From: Mycobacterium sp.
GTDB lineage: Bacteria > Actinomycetota > Actinomycetes > Mycobacteriales > Mycobacteriaceae
NCBI RefSeq assembly: GCF_008709575.1
Contig: NZ_VYIK01000027.1
Span: forward strand, 1-45,594
Length of the DNA stretch: 45,594 nucleotides
Direction of reading: 5' to 3'
A program made the translations under genes and the position numbers. This document shows, in pieces, positions 8,995 to 18,495 of the stretch; position 1 is the first letter of the stretch; every line of letters starts with the position of its first letter. Under the pieces are notes generated by a model. It was not told the origin of the DNA and ran no database searches. It worked only from the letters and a program-made list of their open reading frames with translations.

Positions 8995-9902
8995 AATCCC
9001 AGCCTTCGAAGCTGTTTAGGGTCGCGCTGCCAGTTCTTGGCGACTTTGACGCGCAGGTCGAGATAGATCTTGGTGCCCAGCAGGTTCTCGATCTGGCTGC
9101 GCGCCGCGGTGCCGACTTCCCGCAATCGGGCGCCGTCCTTGCCGATGACGATGCCCTTCTGGCTGTCGCGCTCGACGTAGAGGACCGCGTGCACGTCGAC
9201 CAGGTCGTCGCGGCCGGCACGCGGACGCACCTCGTCAATCACCACCGCCAGGGAATGCGGCAGCTCGTCATGCACGCCTTCCAGGGCGGCTTCCCGGATG
9301 AACTCGGCCATCAGTACCTCTTCGGGATCGTCGGTCAGCTCACCGTCGGGGTAATAGGCCGGACCGGGCGGCAACGTTGCCGCCAGTACCTCGATCAAGA
9401 CGTCGACCTGTTCGCCGGTCACCGCCGATACCGGGACGATCTCGGCGTGCCGGCCTTCCGGGATTCCGACGAGCTCGCTGGCTGCCACCAGTTGTGCGGC
9501 CACCTGCTCCTTGGACACCCTGTCGATCTTGGTGACGATGACAACCAGGGTCGTCTCGGGCGCAAGGGAGCGGATTTGCTGCACGATCCAGCGGTCCCCC
9601 GGGCCGATCGCCTCGTCGGCGGGGATGCACAAGCCGATGGTGTCGACATGGGCGTAGGCGTCGCGGACCATGTCGCCCAGCCGCTTACCCAGCAGTGTGC
9701 GCGGCCGGTGCAGCCCCGGGGTGTCGAGGAGGACGATCTGAAAGTTCGGTCGGTGCACGATGCCTCGGATGGTGTGCCGCGTGGTCTGGGGGCGCGTCGA
9801 CGTGATCGCGACCTTGGCGCCGACCAGCGCGTTGGTCAGCGTTGACTTTCCGGTGTTCGGTCGCCCGACGAGACAGACGAAACCGGAGCGGAATTCGTTC
9901 AC
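8991..9902 (-). CDS. era: GTPase Era
   Basis: Essential-type GTPase that binds the 3' end of 16S rRNA and checks small-subunit maturation. G1 is GRPNTGKS (13-20), G3 is DTPG (60-63) and G4 is TKID (124-127). The C-terminal KH RNA-binding domain carries GIVIGKDGARLREVG. Length 303 is normal. It is the last gene of the minus-strand run phoH1-ybeY-corC-Rv2365c-era, the same grouping as in other actinobacteria, where YbeY, PhoH and Era act in rRNA processing. Confidence 0.97.
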   Translation of the reverse strand: MNEFRSGFVCLVGRPNTGKSTLTNALVGAKVAITSTRPQTTRHTIRGIVHRPNFQIVLLDTPGLHRPRTLLGKRLGDMVRDAYAHVDTIGLCIPADEAIGPGDRWIVQQIRSLAPETTLVVIVTKIDRVSKEQVAAQLVAASELVGIPEGRHAEIVPVSAVTGEQVDVLIEVLAATLPPGPAYYPDGELTDDPEEVLMAEFIREAALEGVHDELPHSLAVVIDEVRPRAGRDDLVDVHAVLYVERDSQKGIVIGKDGARLREVGTAARSQIENLLGTKIYLDLRVKVAKNWQRDPKQLRRLGF

Positions 9903-9924
9903 AGGTCGCCGCCGGGCACTGCGG

Positions 9925-10248
9925 TCATGAGGGATTTCCGTCGCTGTCGGTCACGAGAATCTTTGCCGCCGAAGACAGTTCGCGGACGGCCGCGATTCCG
10001 GCGTCGTCGCCGGAACCGGCCACCAGAACGGCGGCCTCGAGGCCGGTTGCGCCGCTGGAGACCGCCGCGGCCACCGCCGCCTGAAGCGCGGTCAGCTGCA
10101 GGGCAGCCAGATTCACCGGTGCAGCGGCATAGTTGCGGCCGTCGACATCACGCACCGCCGCGCCGCTGCCGGCGCCCGAGCGAGCCATCGCCGCCCGGGC
10201 CAGCAGCACCAGCTTGGCATCCTCGGGGTCCAGCGGTTCAGCCGTCAT
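9925..10248 (-). CDS. Cytidine deaminase-fold hypothetical protein (Rv2365c-like)
   Basis: A 107-residue protein from the ATG at 10248, which overlaps the 3' end of the CorC-like gene; the frame also opens 11 codons earlier at 10281. The Ala-rich sequence resembles the cytidine deaminase fold ([16 protein letters not shown] start, then [17 protein letters not shown]), but the His/Cys zinc ligands of active deaminases (HAE and PCxxC) are absent, so it is probably not a deaminase. This is the Rv2365c position between corC and era. Function unknown. Confidence 0.8.
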   Translation of the reverse strand: MTAEPLDPEDAKLVLLARAAMARSGAGSGAAVRDVDGRNYAAAPVNLAALQLTALQAAVAAAVSSGATGLEAAVLVAGSGDDAGIAAVRELSSAAKILVTDSDGNPS

Positions 10249-11539
10249 GGTCGCACGCCTGCCCGCCGTCGGAGTCGACACGGCTCACCAGCACGGTGCC
10301 GATGCGAACCCGTCCGCGGTGGTCGGGGCCGCCCTCGGCCCGGAGTCGAAGACCATGGCAGATCACCTCGGCTCCGGGCAGCGGCACACGACCCAACTCC
10401 AGGGCGAGCAGCCCGCCGACGGTGTCGACATCGAAGCCGTGGTCGAATTCCATCTCGTAGAGCTCACCCACGTCTTGGATCGGCAGGCGCGCCGACACCC
10501 GAAACCGGTTGTCGCCCAGATCCTCTATCGGCGCCGTCTCGGCCGCGTCGTATTCGTCGGCGATTTCTCCGACGATCTCCTCCAGGACGTCCTCGATGGT
10601 CACCAGTCCGGCAATCGCGCCGTACTCATCAACCAGTAACGCCATGTGGTTGCGGTCATGCTGCATCTCGCGCAGCAGCGCGTCCAGCGGCTTGGAATCC
10701 GGTACGAACACTGCCGGCCGCATTAACTGTGCGACGGCGATATCGCTGCCGCCGTTCGTCGAAGAATAAGTCTGGCGAACAAGGTCTTTCAAGTAAACCA
10801 CACCGACGATGTCATCGACATTTTCTCCGATCACCGGGATTCGGGAGTGCCCGCTGCGCACCGCAAGCGAAGTCGCCTGCGCGGCTGACTTGTCGCTTTC
10901 GATCCAGATCATCTCGGTGCGCGGCACCATCACCTCGCGAGCAGGGGTGTCACCGAGCTCGAAGACCGACTGGATCATTCGGCCCTCGGCGGCGGCGACC
11001 ACTCCGCGCTGCTGGGCGAGATCGACAACTTCGCGGAGCTCGATTTCGGATGCGAACGGCCCATTTTCAAATCCGCGACCCGGGGTCAGTGCGTTACCGA
11101 CCACTACGAGCAGTCGGCTGAGCGGCATCAGCAGCCACGAAATAATTTGCAGCGGAAGGGCAGCCATTAAAGCGATGGAATAGGCATTCTGGCGGCCCAG
11201 GGTGCGCGGACCGACACCGATCACGACAAAGCTGGTTACCACCATGATCGCGGCGGCGATGAACAATCCCCAATCCATGCTCAGATTGTGTCGGAGGAAC
11301 ACCACCAGTAGGGCGGTCGCGGTTATTTCGCAGGTGATGCGCAGCAGCACAACCAAATTCATGTAACGGGGGCGGTCGCTCATCACTTTTGACAGTCGCC
11401 GCGCACCGGGGCGCCCCTCGCGTACCAGCTCCTCGACGCGGGCCACCGATAACGTGGTGATCGCGGCATCCAACGCGGCGAACAGGCCACCCAGGCAGAT
11501 CAATACGATCGCGCCGAGCAGCGAACTTACTTCGGTCAC
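10238..11539 (-). CDS. CorC/HlyC-family CBS-pair membrane transporter
   Basis: Membrane protein of the CNNM/CorB-CorC family (Rv2366c position), implicated in magnesium/cobalt export or magnesium homeostasis. The 433 residues comprise an N-terminal membrane domain with about four hydrophobic segments ([73 protein letters not shown]). A CBS pair ([32 protein letters not shown]) and a C-terminal CorC_HlyC domain ([25 protein letters not shown]) complete it. The GTG start overlaps the ybeY stop in GTGA, showing coupling. Confidence 0.93.
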   Translation of the reverse strand: MTEVSSLLGAIVLICLGGLFAALDAAITTLSVARVEELVREGRPGARRLSKVMSDRPRYMNLVVLLRITCEITATALLVVFLRHNLSMDWGLFIAAAIMVVTSFVVIGVGPRTLGRQNAYSIALMAALPLQIISWLLMPLSRLLVVVGNALTPGRGFENGPFASEIELREVVDLAQQRGVVAAAEGRMIQSVFELGDTPAREVMVPRTEMIWIESDKSAAQATSLAVRSGHSRIPVIGENVDDIVGVVYLKDLVRQTYSSTNGGSDIAVAQLMRPAVFVPDSKPLDALLREMQHDRNHMALLVDEYGAIAGLVTIEDVLEEIVGEIADEYDAAETAPIEDLGDNRFRVSARLPIQDVGELYEMEFDHGFDVDTVGGLLALELGRVPLPGAEVICHGLRLRAEGGPDHRGRVRIGTVLVSRVDSDGGQACDHDG

Positions 11540-12072
11540 GGCTCGTCGAAATACCTTGACTTGTCCAGCAGCCGACGGTCCCGCTCAGTCTGGCAATCCT
11601 GATGGTAAGCCGCAACCTGATCGGCTACCCACTCTTCGAGCAACCGATGCTGCAGAGCGAACATTTCCTTTTCCTCGGCCGGCTCGGCGTGGTCGTAACC
11701 CAGCAGGTGCAACACCCCGTGGATGGTCAGCAATGCCAGTTCTTGACCTAGCGAGTGCCCGGCGGCCGCGGCCTGCTCTGCTGCGAATTCCGGGCACAGC
11801 ACAATGTCACCGAGCATCTCCGGCCCCGGCTCGGGTGCGTCGGGCCGGCCGCCGGGCTCGAGCTCGTCCATCGGGAAGCTCATCACGTCGGTCGGGCCGG
11901 GCAGGTCCATCCACCGCATGTGCAGATCGGCCATCGCCGCGCTGTCCAGCAGTACCAATGACAGTTCGGCCGCCGGATTGACATCCATCCTGTCGAGGAC
12001 AAACCGCGCGACATCGATCAGTTCGACTTCGGAGAGGTCGATACCGGACTCGTTGGAGACCTCGATGCTCAT
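11536..12072 (-). CDS. ybeY: Endoribonuclease YbeY
   Basis: Zinc-dependent endoribonuclease needed for 16S rRNA 3' maturation and ribosome quality control. The three-histidine metal motif is plain: [11 protein letters not shown]. Upstream are the RxMD-like segment (LDRMDVNP) and [10 protein letters not shown]. The ATG at 12072 gives [13 protein letters not shown], the expected N-terminus of the mycobacterial protein (178 residues). An open frame 14 codons longer exists only because the adjacent MIRU repeat happens to be readable. It is separated from phoH1 by that repeat. Confidence 0.95.
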   Translation of the reverse strand: MSIEVSNESGIDLSEVELIDVARFVLDRMDVNPAAELSLVLLDSAAMADLHMRWMDLPGPTDVMSFPMDELEPGGRPDAPEPGPEMLGDIVLCPEFAAEQAAAAGHSLGQELALLTIHGVLHLLGYDHAEPAEEKEMFALQHRLLEEWVADQVAAYHQDCQTERDRRLLDKSRYFDEP

Positions 12073-12075
12073 GTT

Positions 12076-12213
12076 CTCATCGCTTCGCTCTGCATCGTCA
12101 CCGGCGCGGCGCATCGGCGCCGTTCCTCCTCATCGCTTCGCTCTGCATCGTCACCGGCGCGGCTCCTCGGCGCCGTTCCTCCTCATCGCTTCGCTCTGCA
12201 TCGTCACCGGCGC
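12076..12213 (-). repeat. MIRU-type tandem repeat, 53-bp unit, 2.6 copies
   Basis: Three copies start at 12076, 12129 and 12182, exactly 53 bp apart; the first two are full length and the third is 32 bp. On the minus strand each full unit carries GACGATGCAGAGCGAAGCGA followed by TGAGGAGGAACGGCGCC, which resembles the MIRU found between senX3 and regX3 in M. tuberculosis, where 77-bp and 53-bp types are known. The phoH1 TGA stop (12206-12204) lies inside the first-transcribed copy and the ybeY start follows the last, as MIRUs do in other polycistronic operons. Copies 1 and 2 differ at a few bases (GGCGCATCGG versus GGCTCCTCGG). Confidence 0.9.
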
Positions 12214-13241
12214 CCGCGGCTGCCCGACGCCCGTCTGGTGGCGCGGTTCATCGTCAGGCCGGGCGCCTCGTATTTGGCATAGGCGTCGACGATTTCGGAG
12301 ACCAGTCTGTGCCGCACCACGTCGACGCTGCTCAGTTGGGCAACGTAGATGTCGTCGATGCCCTCGAGGATGTCGACCGCGGCCTGCAGCCCGGACCTGG
12401 CGCCGCCAGGCAGGTCGATTTGGGTGACATCTCCGGTGACAACAACTTTGGAGCCGAATCCCAGACGGGTCAGGAACATCTTCATCTGCTCGGCGGTCGT
12501 GTTTTGCGCCTCGTCGAGAATGATGAACGCGTCATTCAACGTTCTACCCCGCATATATGCCAGCGGCGCCACCTCGATGACTCCGGAAGCCATCAGTTTG
12601 GGGATCAGCTCCGGATCCATCATGTCGTAGAGCGCGTCGTACAACGGACGCAGGTACGGGTCGATCTTCTCGCTTAGGGTGCCCGGCAAAAAGCCCAGGC
12701 GCTCACCGGCTTCCACTGCCGGACGAGTCAAGATCATGCGGGTGACCTGCTTGGTCTGCAGCGCATTGACCGCTTTGGCCATCGCCAGGTACGTCTTACC
12801 GGTGCCGGCCGGGCCGATCCCGAACACGATGGTGTTGGCGTCGATGGCGTCGACATAGCGTTTTTGATTGAGCGTCTTCGGTCGGATGGTCTTACCGCGG
12901 CGCGACAGAATGTCGAGAGTCAGCACCTCGGCAGGCGACTCATTGCCGGCGCCGACCAGCATCGCGACACTATGGCGCACCACTTCGGGGGTGAGGTGGT
13001 GGTCACTGGCCACGATTGCCACCAGTTCGGCGATCACCCGTTCGGCGAGTGCAACATCGGCCGGGTCGCCGCAGAGGGTCAGGGCGTTTCCGCGCACATG
13101 CAGGTCAGCGGCCAGGATGCGTTCAAGCGCACGCAGGTTTTCGTCGGACGAACCCAGCAGGCCCACGACGAGGTCGGGCGGAACATCGATGCTGCTGCGC
13201 ACCTGAGCGGTATCAGCAGTGGTTGTCTCGCGGGGCGTCAC
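12204..13241 (-). CDS. phoH1: PhoH-family ATPase (PhoH1)
   Basis: Cytoplasmic P-loop ATPase with RNA-helicase-like PhoH domain, genetically linked to RNA metabolism with YbeY. It has an N-terminal KH-like region (LLGSSDENLRALERIL, LHVRGNALTLCG). Walker A is GPAGTGKT (143-150) and Walker B is FIILDEAQN, and VTGDVTQIDLP forms the next conserved motif. 345 residues from a GTG start is normal. It heads the phoH1-ybeY-corC-Rv2365c-era run. Its stop codon is inside the MIRU-type repeat. Confidence 0.95.
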   Translation of the reverse strand: MTPRETTTADTAQVRSSIDVPPDLVVGLLGSSDENLRALERILAADLHVRGNALTLCGDPADVALAERVIAELVAIVASDHHLTPEVVRHSVAMLVGAGNESPAEVLTLDILSRRGKTIRPKTLNQKRYVDAIDANTIVFGIGPAGTGKTYLAMAKAVNALQTKQVTRMILTRPAVEAGERLGFLPGTLSEKIDPYLRPLYDALYDMMDPELIPKLMASGVIEVAPLAYMRGRTLNDAFIILDEAQNTTAEQMKMFLTRLGFGSKVVVTGDVTQIDLPGGARSGLQAAVDILEGIDDIYVAQLSSVDVVRHRLVSEIVDAYAKYEAPGLTMNRATRRASGSRGRR

Positions 13242-13348
13242 GTGGTTTCTGATGCCTGCTTTCTGCCGGGGTATTGACTACTTGAAACGCAAGTTTAGCG
13301 CTCGCGTCGCGTCGCGTGGCTCGCAATTCGGGGAACCGAACCGCGCCG
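13242..13348. promoter_or_regulatory. phoH1 upstream region
   Basis: 107 bp between the rsmE stop and phoH1 start. It includes CTTGAAACGCAAG (13281-13293), an imperfect CTTG...CAAG dyad, and is the only room for a phoH1 promoter. No clear -10/-35 or strong terminator was identified. Confidence 0.3.
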
Positions 13349-14107
13349 TCACGATTTCGACCGCTCATCCCAGCGCGGTGTGAGCACGCCGAGGGCACCC
13401 AGCGCGACCGCGGCCGCGCTGGAGGTACGCAGCACGCCGGGGCCCATCCGGACGGCGAGTGCACCTGCGCTGGTCAGCGCGGCGATCTCGTCGGGCGCGA
13501 TGCCGCCCTCGGGCCCAACGATGAGCATCAGCGCACCCGCCTGCCGCAGGCTCAGCCCGGCCAGTCCCGCGGTGGCCGACTCGTCCAGCGCCAGCACCAC
13601 GGTGCCCGACGCCACCGCGCCGGCCACTGCCCGGACCAGCGTCGCGGTCGACAGCACGCCGTCGATCAGCGGGATGTGCGCACGTCGGGACTGCCCGGCC
13701 GCGGCGCGGGCCGCCGCGCGCCAGCGGCGCAGGCCCTTCTCGACCCGGGCGCCGTCCCACCGTGCCACGCTACGCGCGGCCTGCCAGGCCACGAACGCGT
13801 CCGCGCCGGCCTCGGTGGCCAGCTCGATCGCGAGATCCGACCGCTCGGCTTTGGGCAGTGCCTGCACGACCGTCACCGGCGGCTGCGGCGGCGACACCTG
13901 CCAGCGTTGCAGCACCCGGGCCTGCAGCCGGTCACGGGCGGCTGCTTCCACCCGGCATCGGGCCACGCCGCCGGCGCCGTCGCCGAGCAGCAACTCCTCG
14001 CCCGGGCGGATCCGCCGGACGGTCGCGGCGTGGAACCCCTCGCCGCCACCGACCACGGCCAGCGCCCCCGTCTCCGGCAGCGCGTCGACGTAGAACAAAC
14101 CGGGCAC
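13349..14107 (-). CDS. rsmE: 16S rRNA m3U1498 methyltransferase RsmE
   Basis: SPOUT-family methyltransferase that methylates U1498 (E. coli numbering) in 16S rRNA using SAM. The N-terminal PUA-like domain ([20 protein letters not shown]) precedes the SPOUT domain with [25 protein letters not shown] and the SAM-knot [10 protein letters not shown] and [15 protein letters not shown]. The GTG at 14107 gives 252 residues and the N-terminus [12 protein letters not shown], as in Rv2372c. The longer open frame runs back through the dnaJ2 stop and is unlikely. The gene lies 7 bp downstream of dnaJ2, in one operon with hrcA-dnaJ2. H37Rv has Rv2369c, Rv2370c and a PE_PGRS gene between this and phoH1; none is here. 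Confidence 0.92.
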   Translation of the reverse strand: MPGLFYVDALPETGALAVVGGGEGFHAATVRRIRPGEELLLGDGAGGVARCRVEAAARDRLQARVLQRWQVSPPQPPVTVVQALPKAERSDLAIELATEAGADAFVAWQAARSVARWDGARVEKGLRRWRAAARAAAGQSRRAHIPLIDGVLSTATLVRAVAGAVASGTVVLALDESATAGLAGLSLRQAGALMLIVGPEGGIAPDEIAALTSAGALAVRMGPGVLRTSSAAAVALGALGVLTPRWDERSKS

Positions 14108-14114
14108 GGGCCGC

Positions 14115-15248
14115 TCAGCGGCCGGTGAACGTCTCGCGTAGCCGACTGAACAACCCGCCGGCGGGGCCGCCATGGGTGGATCGGACTTCCGCGACGTCGC
14201 GGCTGCGTCGGTTTTTCAGCTCGCGCAACAGTTCGGCGTCGCGGTGATCGAGCCGCTCGGGCACCACCACCTCGGCGTGCACGTGCAAATCGCCGCGAAT
14301 CCCCGAACGCAGGTGCGGCATGCCGTGGCCGCGCAGGGTGAGCACCGAGCCGGGCTGGGTGCCGGGCGGAATGGTGATCTCGATGAGCCCGTCGAGGATC
14401 GCCTCGACGGTCACCGTGGTGCCCAATGCCGCGTCGACCATCGGCAGCGAGACCGTGCAGTGCAGGTCGTCGCCGTCACGCACGAAGATGTCGTGACTTT
14501 GTTCGTGGACCTCGACGTAGAGGTCGCCGGCCGGTCCCCCGCCGGGCCCCACTTCGCCCTGGGCGGCCAGCCGGACTCGCATTCCGTCGCCGACTCCGGC
14601 GGGAATCTTGACGCTGATCTCCCGGCGCGCCCGCACTCTGCCGTCGCCGCCGCACTGATGGCAGGGGTCGGGGATGACTTCGCCGACGCCGCGACAGACC
14701 GGGCAGGGACGCGACGTCATCACCTGGCCGAGCAGCGAGCGCTGCACGGTCTGTATTTCGCCGCGCCCGCCGCACGTGTCACAGGTCACCGGTCCCGAGG
14801 CTCCGTTGGTGCCCCGGCCCTGGCATCGGTCACAGAGCACCGCGGTGTCGACGGTGACCTGCTTGGTGACGCCCGTGGCGCATTCTTCGAGGGTCAAACG
14901 CATCCGTAGCAACGAATCCGAACCGGGCCGCACCCGTCCCACCGGACCGCGCGAGGTGGCACCACCGCCGAAGAACGCCTCGAACACGTCACCGAGACCC
15001 CCGAACCCGGCAAAGCCGTTGGCGGCGGCGTTCTCCAGCGGATCTCCGCCCATATCGACGATGCGGCGCTTCTCCGGATCGGAGAGCACCTCGTAGGCGG
15101 CGCTGATCTCTTTGAACTTCGCCTGGGCTTGCTCGTCAGGGTTGACGTCGGGATGCAGCTCGCGCGCCAGCCTGCGGTAAGCGCGTTTGATCTCCGCATC
15201 GGTGGCGCCCCTGCTCACGCCGAGCAGACCGTAGTAGTCGCGTGCCAC
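14115..15248 (-). CDS. dnaJ2: Chaperone DnaJ (DnaJ2)
   Basis: Type I Hsp40 co-chaperone that stimulates DnaK ATPase and binds unfolded proteins. The J domain at residues 1-70 has the HPD motif (ELHPDVNP). A Gly/Phe-rich linker ([19 protein letters not shown]) and four CxxCxGxG zinc repeats ([32 protein letters not shown]) follow, then the C-terminal substrate-binding domains. 377 residues is normal. It follows hrcA by about 60 bp, and a small hairpin sits in that gap. Confidence 0.97.
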   Translation of the reverse strand: MARDYYGLLGVSRGATDAEIKRAYRRLARELHPDVNPDEQAQAKFKEISAAYEVLSDPEKRRIVDMGGDPLENAAANGFAGFGGLGDVFEAFFGGGATSRGPVGRVRPGSDSLLRMRLTLEECATGVTKQVTVDTAVLCDRCQGRGTNGASGPVTCDTCGGRGEIQTVQRSLLGQVMTSRPCPVCRGVGEVIPDPCHQCGGDGRVRARREISVKIPAGVGDGMRVRLAAQGEVGPGGGPAGDLYVEVHEQSHDIFVRDGDDLHCTVSLPMVDAALGTTVTVEAILDGLIEITIPPGTQPGSVLTLRGHGMPHLRSGIRGDLHVHAEVVVPERLDHRDAELLRELKNRRSRDVAEVRSTHGGPAGGLFSRLRETFTGR

Positions 15249-15265
15249 GCCTGACCTTTCTTGTA

Positions 15266-15278
15266 CCGCCTTAGGCGG
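15266..15278 (-). promoter_or_regulatory. Hairpin between hrcA and dnaJ2
   Basis: CCGCC-tta-GGCGG forms a 5-bp GC stem with a 3-nt loop in the short hrcA-dnaJ2 gap. It could reduce read-through or stabilise a processed end; no U tract follows on the minus strand. Support is structural only. Confidence 0.3.
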
Positions 15279-15308
15279 CTGTCCACAAATACTGCAACGG
15301 GTGCTCGA

Positions 15309-16352
15309 TCATCGCGAACTCAGCACTTCGCCGATGTACATAGCAACCGCGGCGACACTGGCTATAGTTCCCGGATAGTCCATCCGGGTGGGCCCCAGTA
15401 CCCCCATGCCGCCGTAGACCGTGTCGGAAGTGCCATAGGCGGTGGACACTACCGAAGTGCCCGCCATCTGCTCGGCCGCGGTCTCGTGCCCGATGCGGAC
15501 CGTTACCTTGCCGGCCTCCTGCTGGGCGGCCAGCAGCCGAAGCACCACGACCTGCTCCTCAAGGGCCTCCAGGATCGAGCGCAGCGATCCACCGAAATCG
15601 GCGGTATTGCGGGTCAGGTTGGCGGTCCCGCCGAGCAGCAGCCTCTCCTCGTTGTGCTCGACCAGCGACTCAAGCAACACCGTCGCCGAGCGGCCCACGG
15701 CGTCCGACAGGCTGTTGGCAGCTCCGTTTTTCCTGTCGAAGTGCCCGGCCAGCTCGGAAACTGCGACCGACGCCGCCGAGAGCTTCTTGCCTTCCAACGC
15801 CTGGCCCAGCAACTCCCGCAGCTGAGCGAGCTGGTGGTCGTCGATGACGTCACCGAGTTCGACGATGCGCTGGTCGACCCGCCCCGAATCGGTGATCACC
15901 ACCATCAGCAGCCGCACCGGAGTGAGCGCAATCACCTCCAGGTGCCGCACCGTCGACGTCGACAGCGTCGGGTACTGCACGATCGCTACCTGACGGGTCA
16001 GCTGGGCCAGCAGCCGCACCGCACGGCGCAACACGTCGTCGAGATCCACGCCGGACTCCAGAAAGCTCTGGATTGCGCGCCGTTCGGCAGCCGACAACGG
16101 CTTGACGTCGTCGAGCCGGTCGACGAATTCGCGATAACCCTTCTCGGTGGGCACCCGTCCGGAGCTGGTGTGGGGCTGGGTGATATAGCCCTCGGCCTCC
16201 AGCACCGCCATGTCGTTGCGCACCGTGGCCGGCGAGACGCCCAGGTTGTGCCGCTCCACCAACGACTTCGACCCGATCGGCTCCTTGGTGGCGACGAAAT
16301 CGGCGACGATGGCTTGCAGCACCTCAAAGCGACGCTCCTCGGCACTTCCCAT
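15309..16352 (-). CDS. hrcA: Heat-inducible transcription repressor HrcA
   Basis: Repressor that binds CIRCE operators and controls groE-type chaperone genes; here it heads the hrcA-dnaJ2-rsmE operon. It has an N-terminal winged helix ([62 protein letters not shown]), then the GAF-like domain ending in [14 protein letters not shown], a family signature. The ATG at 16352 has GGAGGT seven bases upstream and gives 347 residues; an in-frame GTG eight codons earlier lacks a better site. No CIRCE element (TTAGCACTC-N9-GAGTGCTAA) was seen upstream. Confidence 0.96.
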   Translation of the reverse strand: MGSAEERRFEVLQAIVADFVATKEPIGSKSLVERHNLGVSPATVRNDMAVLEAEGYITQPHTSSGRVPTEKGYREFVDRLDDVKPLSAAERRAIQSFLESGVDLDDVLRRAVRLLAQLTRQVAIVQYPTLSTSTVRHLEVIALTPVRLLMVVITDSGRVDQRIVELGDVIDDHQLAQLRELLGQALEGKKLSAASVAVSELAGHFDRKNGAANSLSDAVGRSATVLLESLVEHNEERLLLGGTANLTRNTADFGGSLRSILEALEEQVVVLRLLAAQQEAGKVTVRIGHETAAEQMAGTSVVSTAYGTSDTVYGGMGVLGPTRMDYPGTIASVAAVAMYIGEVLSSR

Positions 16353-16490
16353 CCGATCCACCTCCCTAACCCCCACATTTTACGGTGATTGGCAGCGGCG
16401 CCGGTTACCGGCGGCAATGACTGCAGCCGGTGGTCGAGCGGGACTAGCCTTATCGACCGTGAGCAGGTCCGCGCCAAGGACGATCCGCAG

Positions 16491-16808
16491 ATGATTTTCA
16501 AGGGCGTGCGGGAGGGCAAGCCGTATCCCGAGCATGGCCTGTCCTACCGCGACTGGTCGCGGATCCCGCCGCAACAGATCCGCCTCGACCAGCTGGTCAC
16601 GACGACAAAGGTGCTCGCGCTGGACCGGCTGCTGTCGGAGGATTCTACGTTCTACGGGGATCTTTTCCCGCATGCGGTGAAGTGGCGCGGCACCCTTTAC
16701 CTCGAGGACGGACTGCACCGGGCGGTGCGCGCTGCGCTGCGCAATCGCACCGTGCTGCACGCGCGGCTACTCGACATGGACCGCGAACTGGGCCCGGCGA
16801 ACGCGTAG
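16491..16808 (+). CDS. Conserved hypothetical protein (Rv2375-like)
   Basis: A 105-residue protein from the ATG at 16491, the same length as the M. tuberculosis gene in this position. The core is strongly patterned (GKPYPEHGLSYRDWSRIPPQQIRLDQLVTTTKVLALDRLL; FPHAVKWRGTLYLEDGLHRAVRAALRNR). The DGLHRAVRAAL segment resembles ParB/Srx-like DG-x-HR motifs, but no function is established. It diverges from hrcA and converges on mtb12. Confidence 0.88.
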   Translation: MIFKGVREGKPYPEHGLSYRDWSRIPPQQIRLDQLVTTTKVLALDRLLSEDSTFYGDLFPHAVKWRGTLYLEDGLHRAVRAALRNRTVLHARLLDMDRELGPANA

Positions 16809-16888
16809 CGGCCCGGTCCACGCGAGGTGCTGGGCGTTGGCCGACGGTGCCTGGCGGCCGAGCGTGCGCTCGCTACGGGGTTAGCTCA

Positions 16889-16909
16889 GCGTGTCGACCG
16901 GCGACACGC
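16889..16909. terminator. Candidate bidirectional terminator between Rv2375-like and mtb12
   Basis: GCGTGTCG-accgg-CGACACGC is an 8-bp perfect stem with a 5-nt loop in the 130-bp gap between two convergent genes. A smaller GAGCG-tg-CGCTC stem lies at 16860-16871. Neither has a U tract, which mycobacterial terminators often lack. Confidence 0.5.
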
Positions 16910-16938
16910 ACGCTCGCGGCAACAAGGAGGTAATCGTC

Positions 16939-17436
16939 TCAGCGCCCCGAGGCCGCCTGCAGCAATGACATCGCCGAGCTGCGTGACAACATCCAGCCGC
17001 CCTGGTCTACGAATGTGACGTTTTCCGTCACCGGTGTGCTGAGCTTGGGTCCCGACACGGCCACGTCGGCCGTCGCCGCGTCCGGGCCGGCTGCCGCGAC
17101 GTTGGTCACGGTGAACGACAGCGGCAGCTGCCCCTTCTTGGCGGCCTTTTGCAGCGCCCGATCGGCCAGGGCCGCCTCGGTGGGGCTGACGCCGCCTTCA
17201 ACCAGCCCGGACTTGTTCGCGAAGGGAACATTCGGGTCGGCGAGGCCGGCCAACACGCCGGCCAGCTGGCTTGGGGTCGGCAGGCCCCCGGTCTGGTCGG
17301 CCGGCAGCGGTGCGCTGAAGACGACTGGTTGGATGTGGAACGCGGCCGAGGCGCTTGCCCCGGTCACGCCTGCTGCGGCGGCTCCGATCGCGGCCACGGC
17401 CGCGACCCCGGTCGCGAAAGCTTTCATGGTCATCAC
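16939..17436 (-). CDS. mtb12: Low-molecular-weight secreted antigen MTB12/CFP2 family
   Basis: Secreted protein of the CFP2/MTB12 antigen family, found in culture filtrate; biochemical role unknown. It has a classic signal peptide ([20 protein letters not shown]... ending about residue 30 in SASA). A mature domain with [19 protein letters not shown], a GLVEGGVSP segment, beta strands ([10 protein letters not shown]) and the terminal [19 protein letters not shown] follows; the last is typical of the family. The start may be GTG 17436 or ATG 17433, both preceded by GGAAGGGA. It marks the end of the conserved block: in H37Rv mbtH follows, but here an unrelated accessory region begins. Confidence 0.93.
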   Translation of the reverse strand: MMTMKAFATGVAAVAAIGAAAAGVTGASASAAFHIQPVVFSAPLPADQTGGLPTPSQLAGVLAGLADPNVPFANKSGLVEGGVSPTEAALADRALQKAAKKGQLPLSFTVTNVAAAGPDAATADVAVSGPKLSTPVTENVTFVDQGGWMLSRSSAMSLLQAASGR

Positions 17437-17619
17437 GCTGTCCCTTCCGTCAACGATTAGGCGCGCTAAGCGCTTACTGCAGATGTGTCGTTCGCCGGCG
17501 CCCGGGTGTTACAGCGGGCATGTCCGTGCCATCGGCCCCGATCTGCGCCGCCAATTGTGCCATTGACTAATGGCGTCATTTGTCGTTGACTTTGTCCATG
17601 ACGGACGGAGACGGGCAGC
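17437..17619. promoter_or_regulatory. Divergent mtb12/SDR promoter region with palindromes
   Basis: The 183-bp divergent gap holds the perfect 10-bp palindrome TAAGCGCTTA (17467-17476), overlapped by TTAG-gcgcg-CTAA (17457-17469). Closer to the SDR gene lies GCCATT-gact-AATGGC (17559-17574), about 45 bp before the SDR start. The latter is a candidate operator for the operon-encoded MerR regulator; the former is nearer mtb12. A GGAG ribosome binding site precedes the SDR ATG by 9 bp. Confidence 0.45.
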
Positions 17620-18471
17620 ATGAACCTGCTGGGTCGAAAGTCGCCCGAGAATAGCCATCAGGTCTCGGCGGTGGTCACCGGGGCCGGCAGCGGAATCGGT
17701 GCGGCATTCGCGGAGGAACTCGCCCGTCGTGGTGGCGCCGTGGTCTGCAGCGACATCGACGAAACCGCCGCGGCCGCCACGGTTGGGCGGATCACCGATC
17801 GGGGCGGTAAAGCGGTCGCTATCCGCTGTGACGTGTCGCGGTTCACCGACGTTCGCGACCTGGCCGCACAGGCCCAAACATGGTTCGGTGGTGTAGCACC
17901 CACACTGGTGATCAATAACGCCGGCGTTGCTGCGGGCGGTGAGCCGATCGGCGAGATATCGCTCGACGATTGGCAGTGGACCCTGGGTATCAACCTTTGG
18001 GGGCCGATCCATGGCTGCCAGGTCTTCACTCCGATTTTGAGGGCGGCCGGGCCGTCGAAAGCGGGACGAGGAATCATCAACGTCGCGTCGGCGGCCGCGT
18101 TTGCCTCGGCGCCCGGCATGGCGGCATACAACGTCAGCAAGGCCGGCGTGATTTCGTTGTCGGAGACCCTGGCCGCCGAACTGTCCGGCTCAGGCGTCAA
18201 AGTCACTGTGCTGTGCCCCACGTTCGTCAAGACCAGCATCGTCGAATCTGGCCGTATCAGTGCTCAATCCAGCGAACTGGCCACCAAATTCATCCGTTGG
18301 ACAGGGGTTTCGCCGCTAACGATCGCGCGCACTTGCTTGGACGCCCATGACCGCGGTGACTTGTACTGTATGCCGCAACTGGACGCCAAGATCGGCTGGA
18401 CATTCAAACGATTCGCCCCGGCTGCATACACCCGTATGGTCGGTGCGGCATCCCGGATAGCGTCGCACTGA
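17620..18471 (+). CDS. Short-chain dehydrogenase/reductase (SadH-like)
   Basis: NAD(P)-dependent oxidoreductase of the classical SDR family. The cofactor motif is TGAGSGIG (20-27), with the NNAG motif in VINNAGVAAGG, the catalytic serine in NVASAAAF and YxxxK as YNVSK. The N-terminal extension of about 15 residues and the C-terminal tail (RFAPAAYTRMVGAAS) resemble mycobacterial SadH-type enzymes of the mymA locus (Rv3085), which suggests a lipophilic alcohol or ketone as substrate. It is the first gene of a four-gene plus-strand operon with a diiron protein, a BVMO and a MerR regulator. Confidence 0.92.
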   Translation: MNLLGRKSPENSHQVSAVVTGAGSGIGAAFAEELARRGGAVVCSDIDETAAAATVGRITDRGGKAVAIRCDVSRFTDVRDLAAQAQTWFGGVAPTLVINNAGVAAGGEPIGEISLDDWQWTLGINLWGPIHGCQVFTPILRAAGPSKAGRGIINVASAAAFASAPGMAAYNVSKAGVISLSETLAAELSGSGVKVTVLCPTFVKTSIVESGRISAQSSELATKFIRWTGVSPLTIARTCLDAHDRGDLYCMPQLDAKIGWTFKRFAPAAYTRMVGAASRIASH

Positions 18472-18495
18472 TCCGACGACCCTGAGGAGGATTCG

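Noticed and set aside
11536..12114. N-terminally extended YbeY (14 extra residues)
   Set aside because: The extension is translated MIRU repeat; the conserved protein begins at 12072.
15261..16388. 375-codon plus-strand frame opposite hrcA
   Set aside because: Shadow of hrcA; the composition (His/Gln/Arg-rich) is typical of antisense of mycobacterial genes.
16353..16490. CIRCE operator upstream of hrcA
   Set aside because: No TTAGCACTC/GAGTGCTAA dyad could be found; mycobacterial CIRCE sites lie at groE genes.
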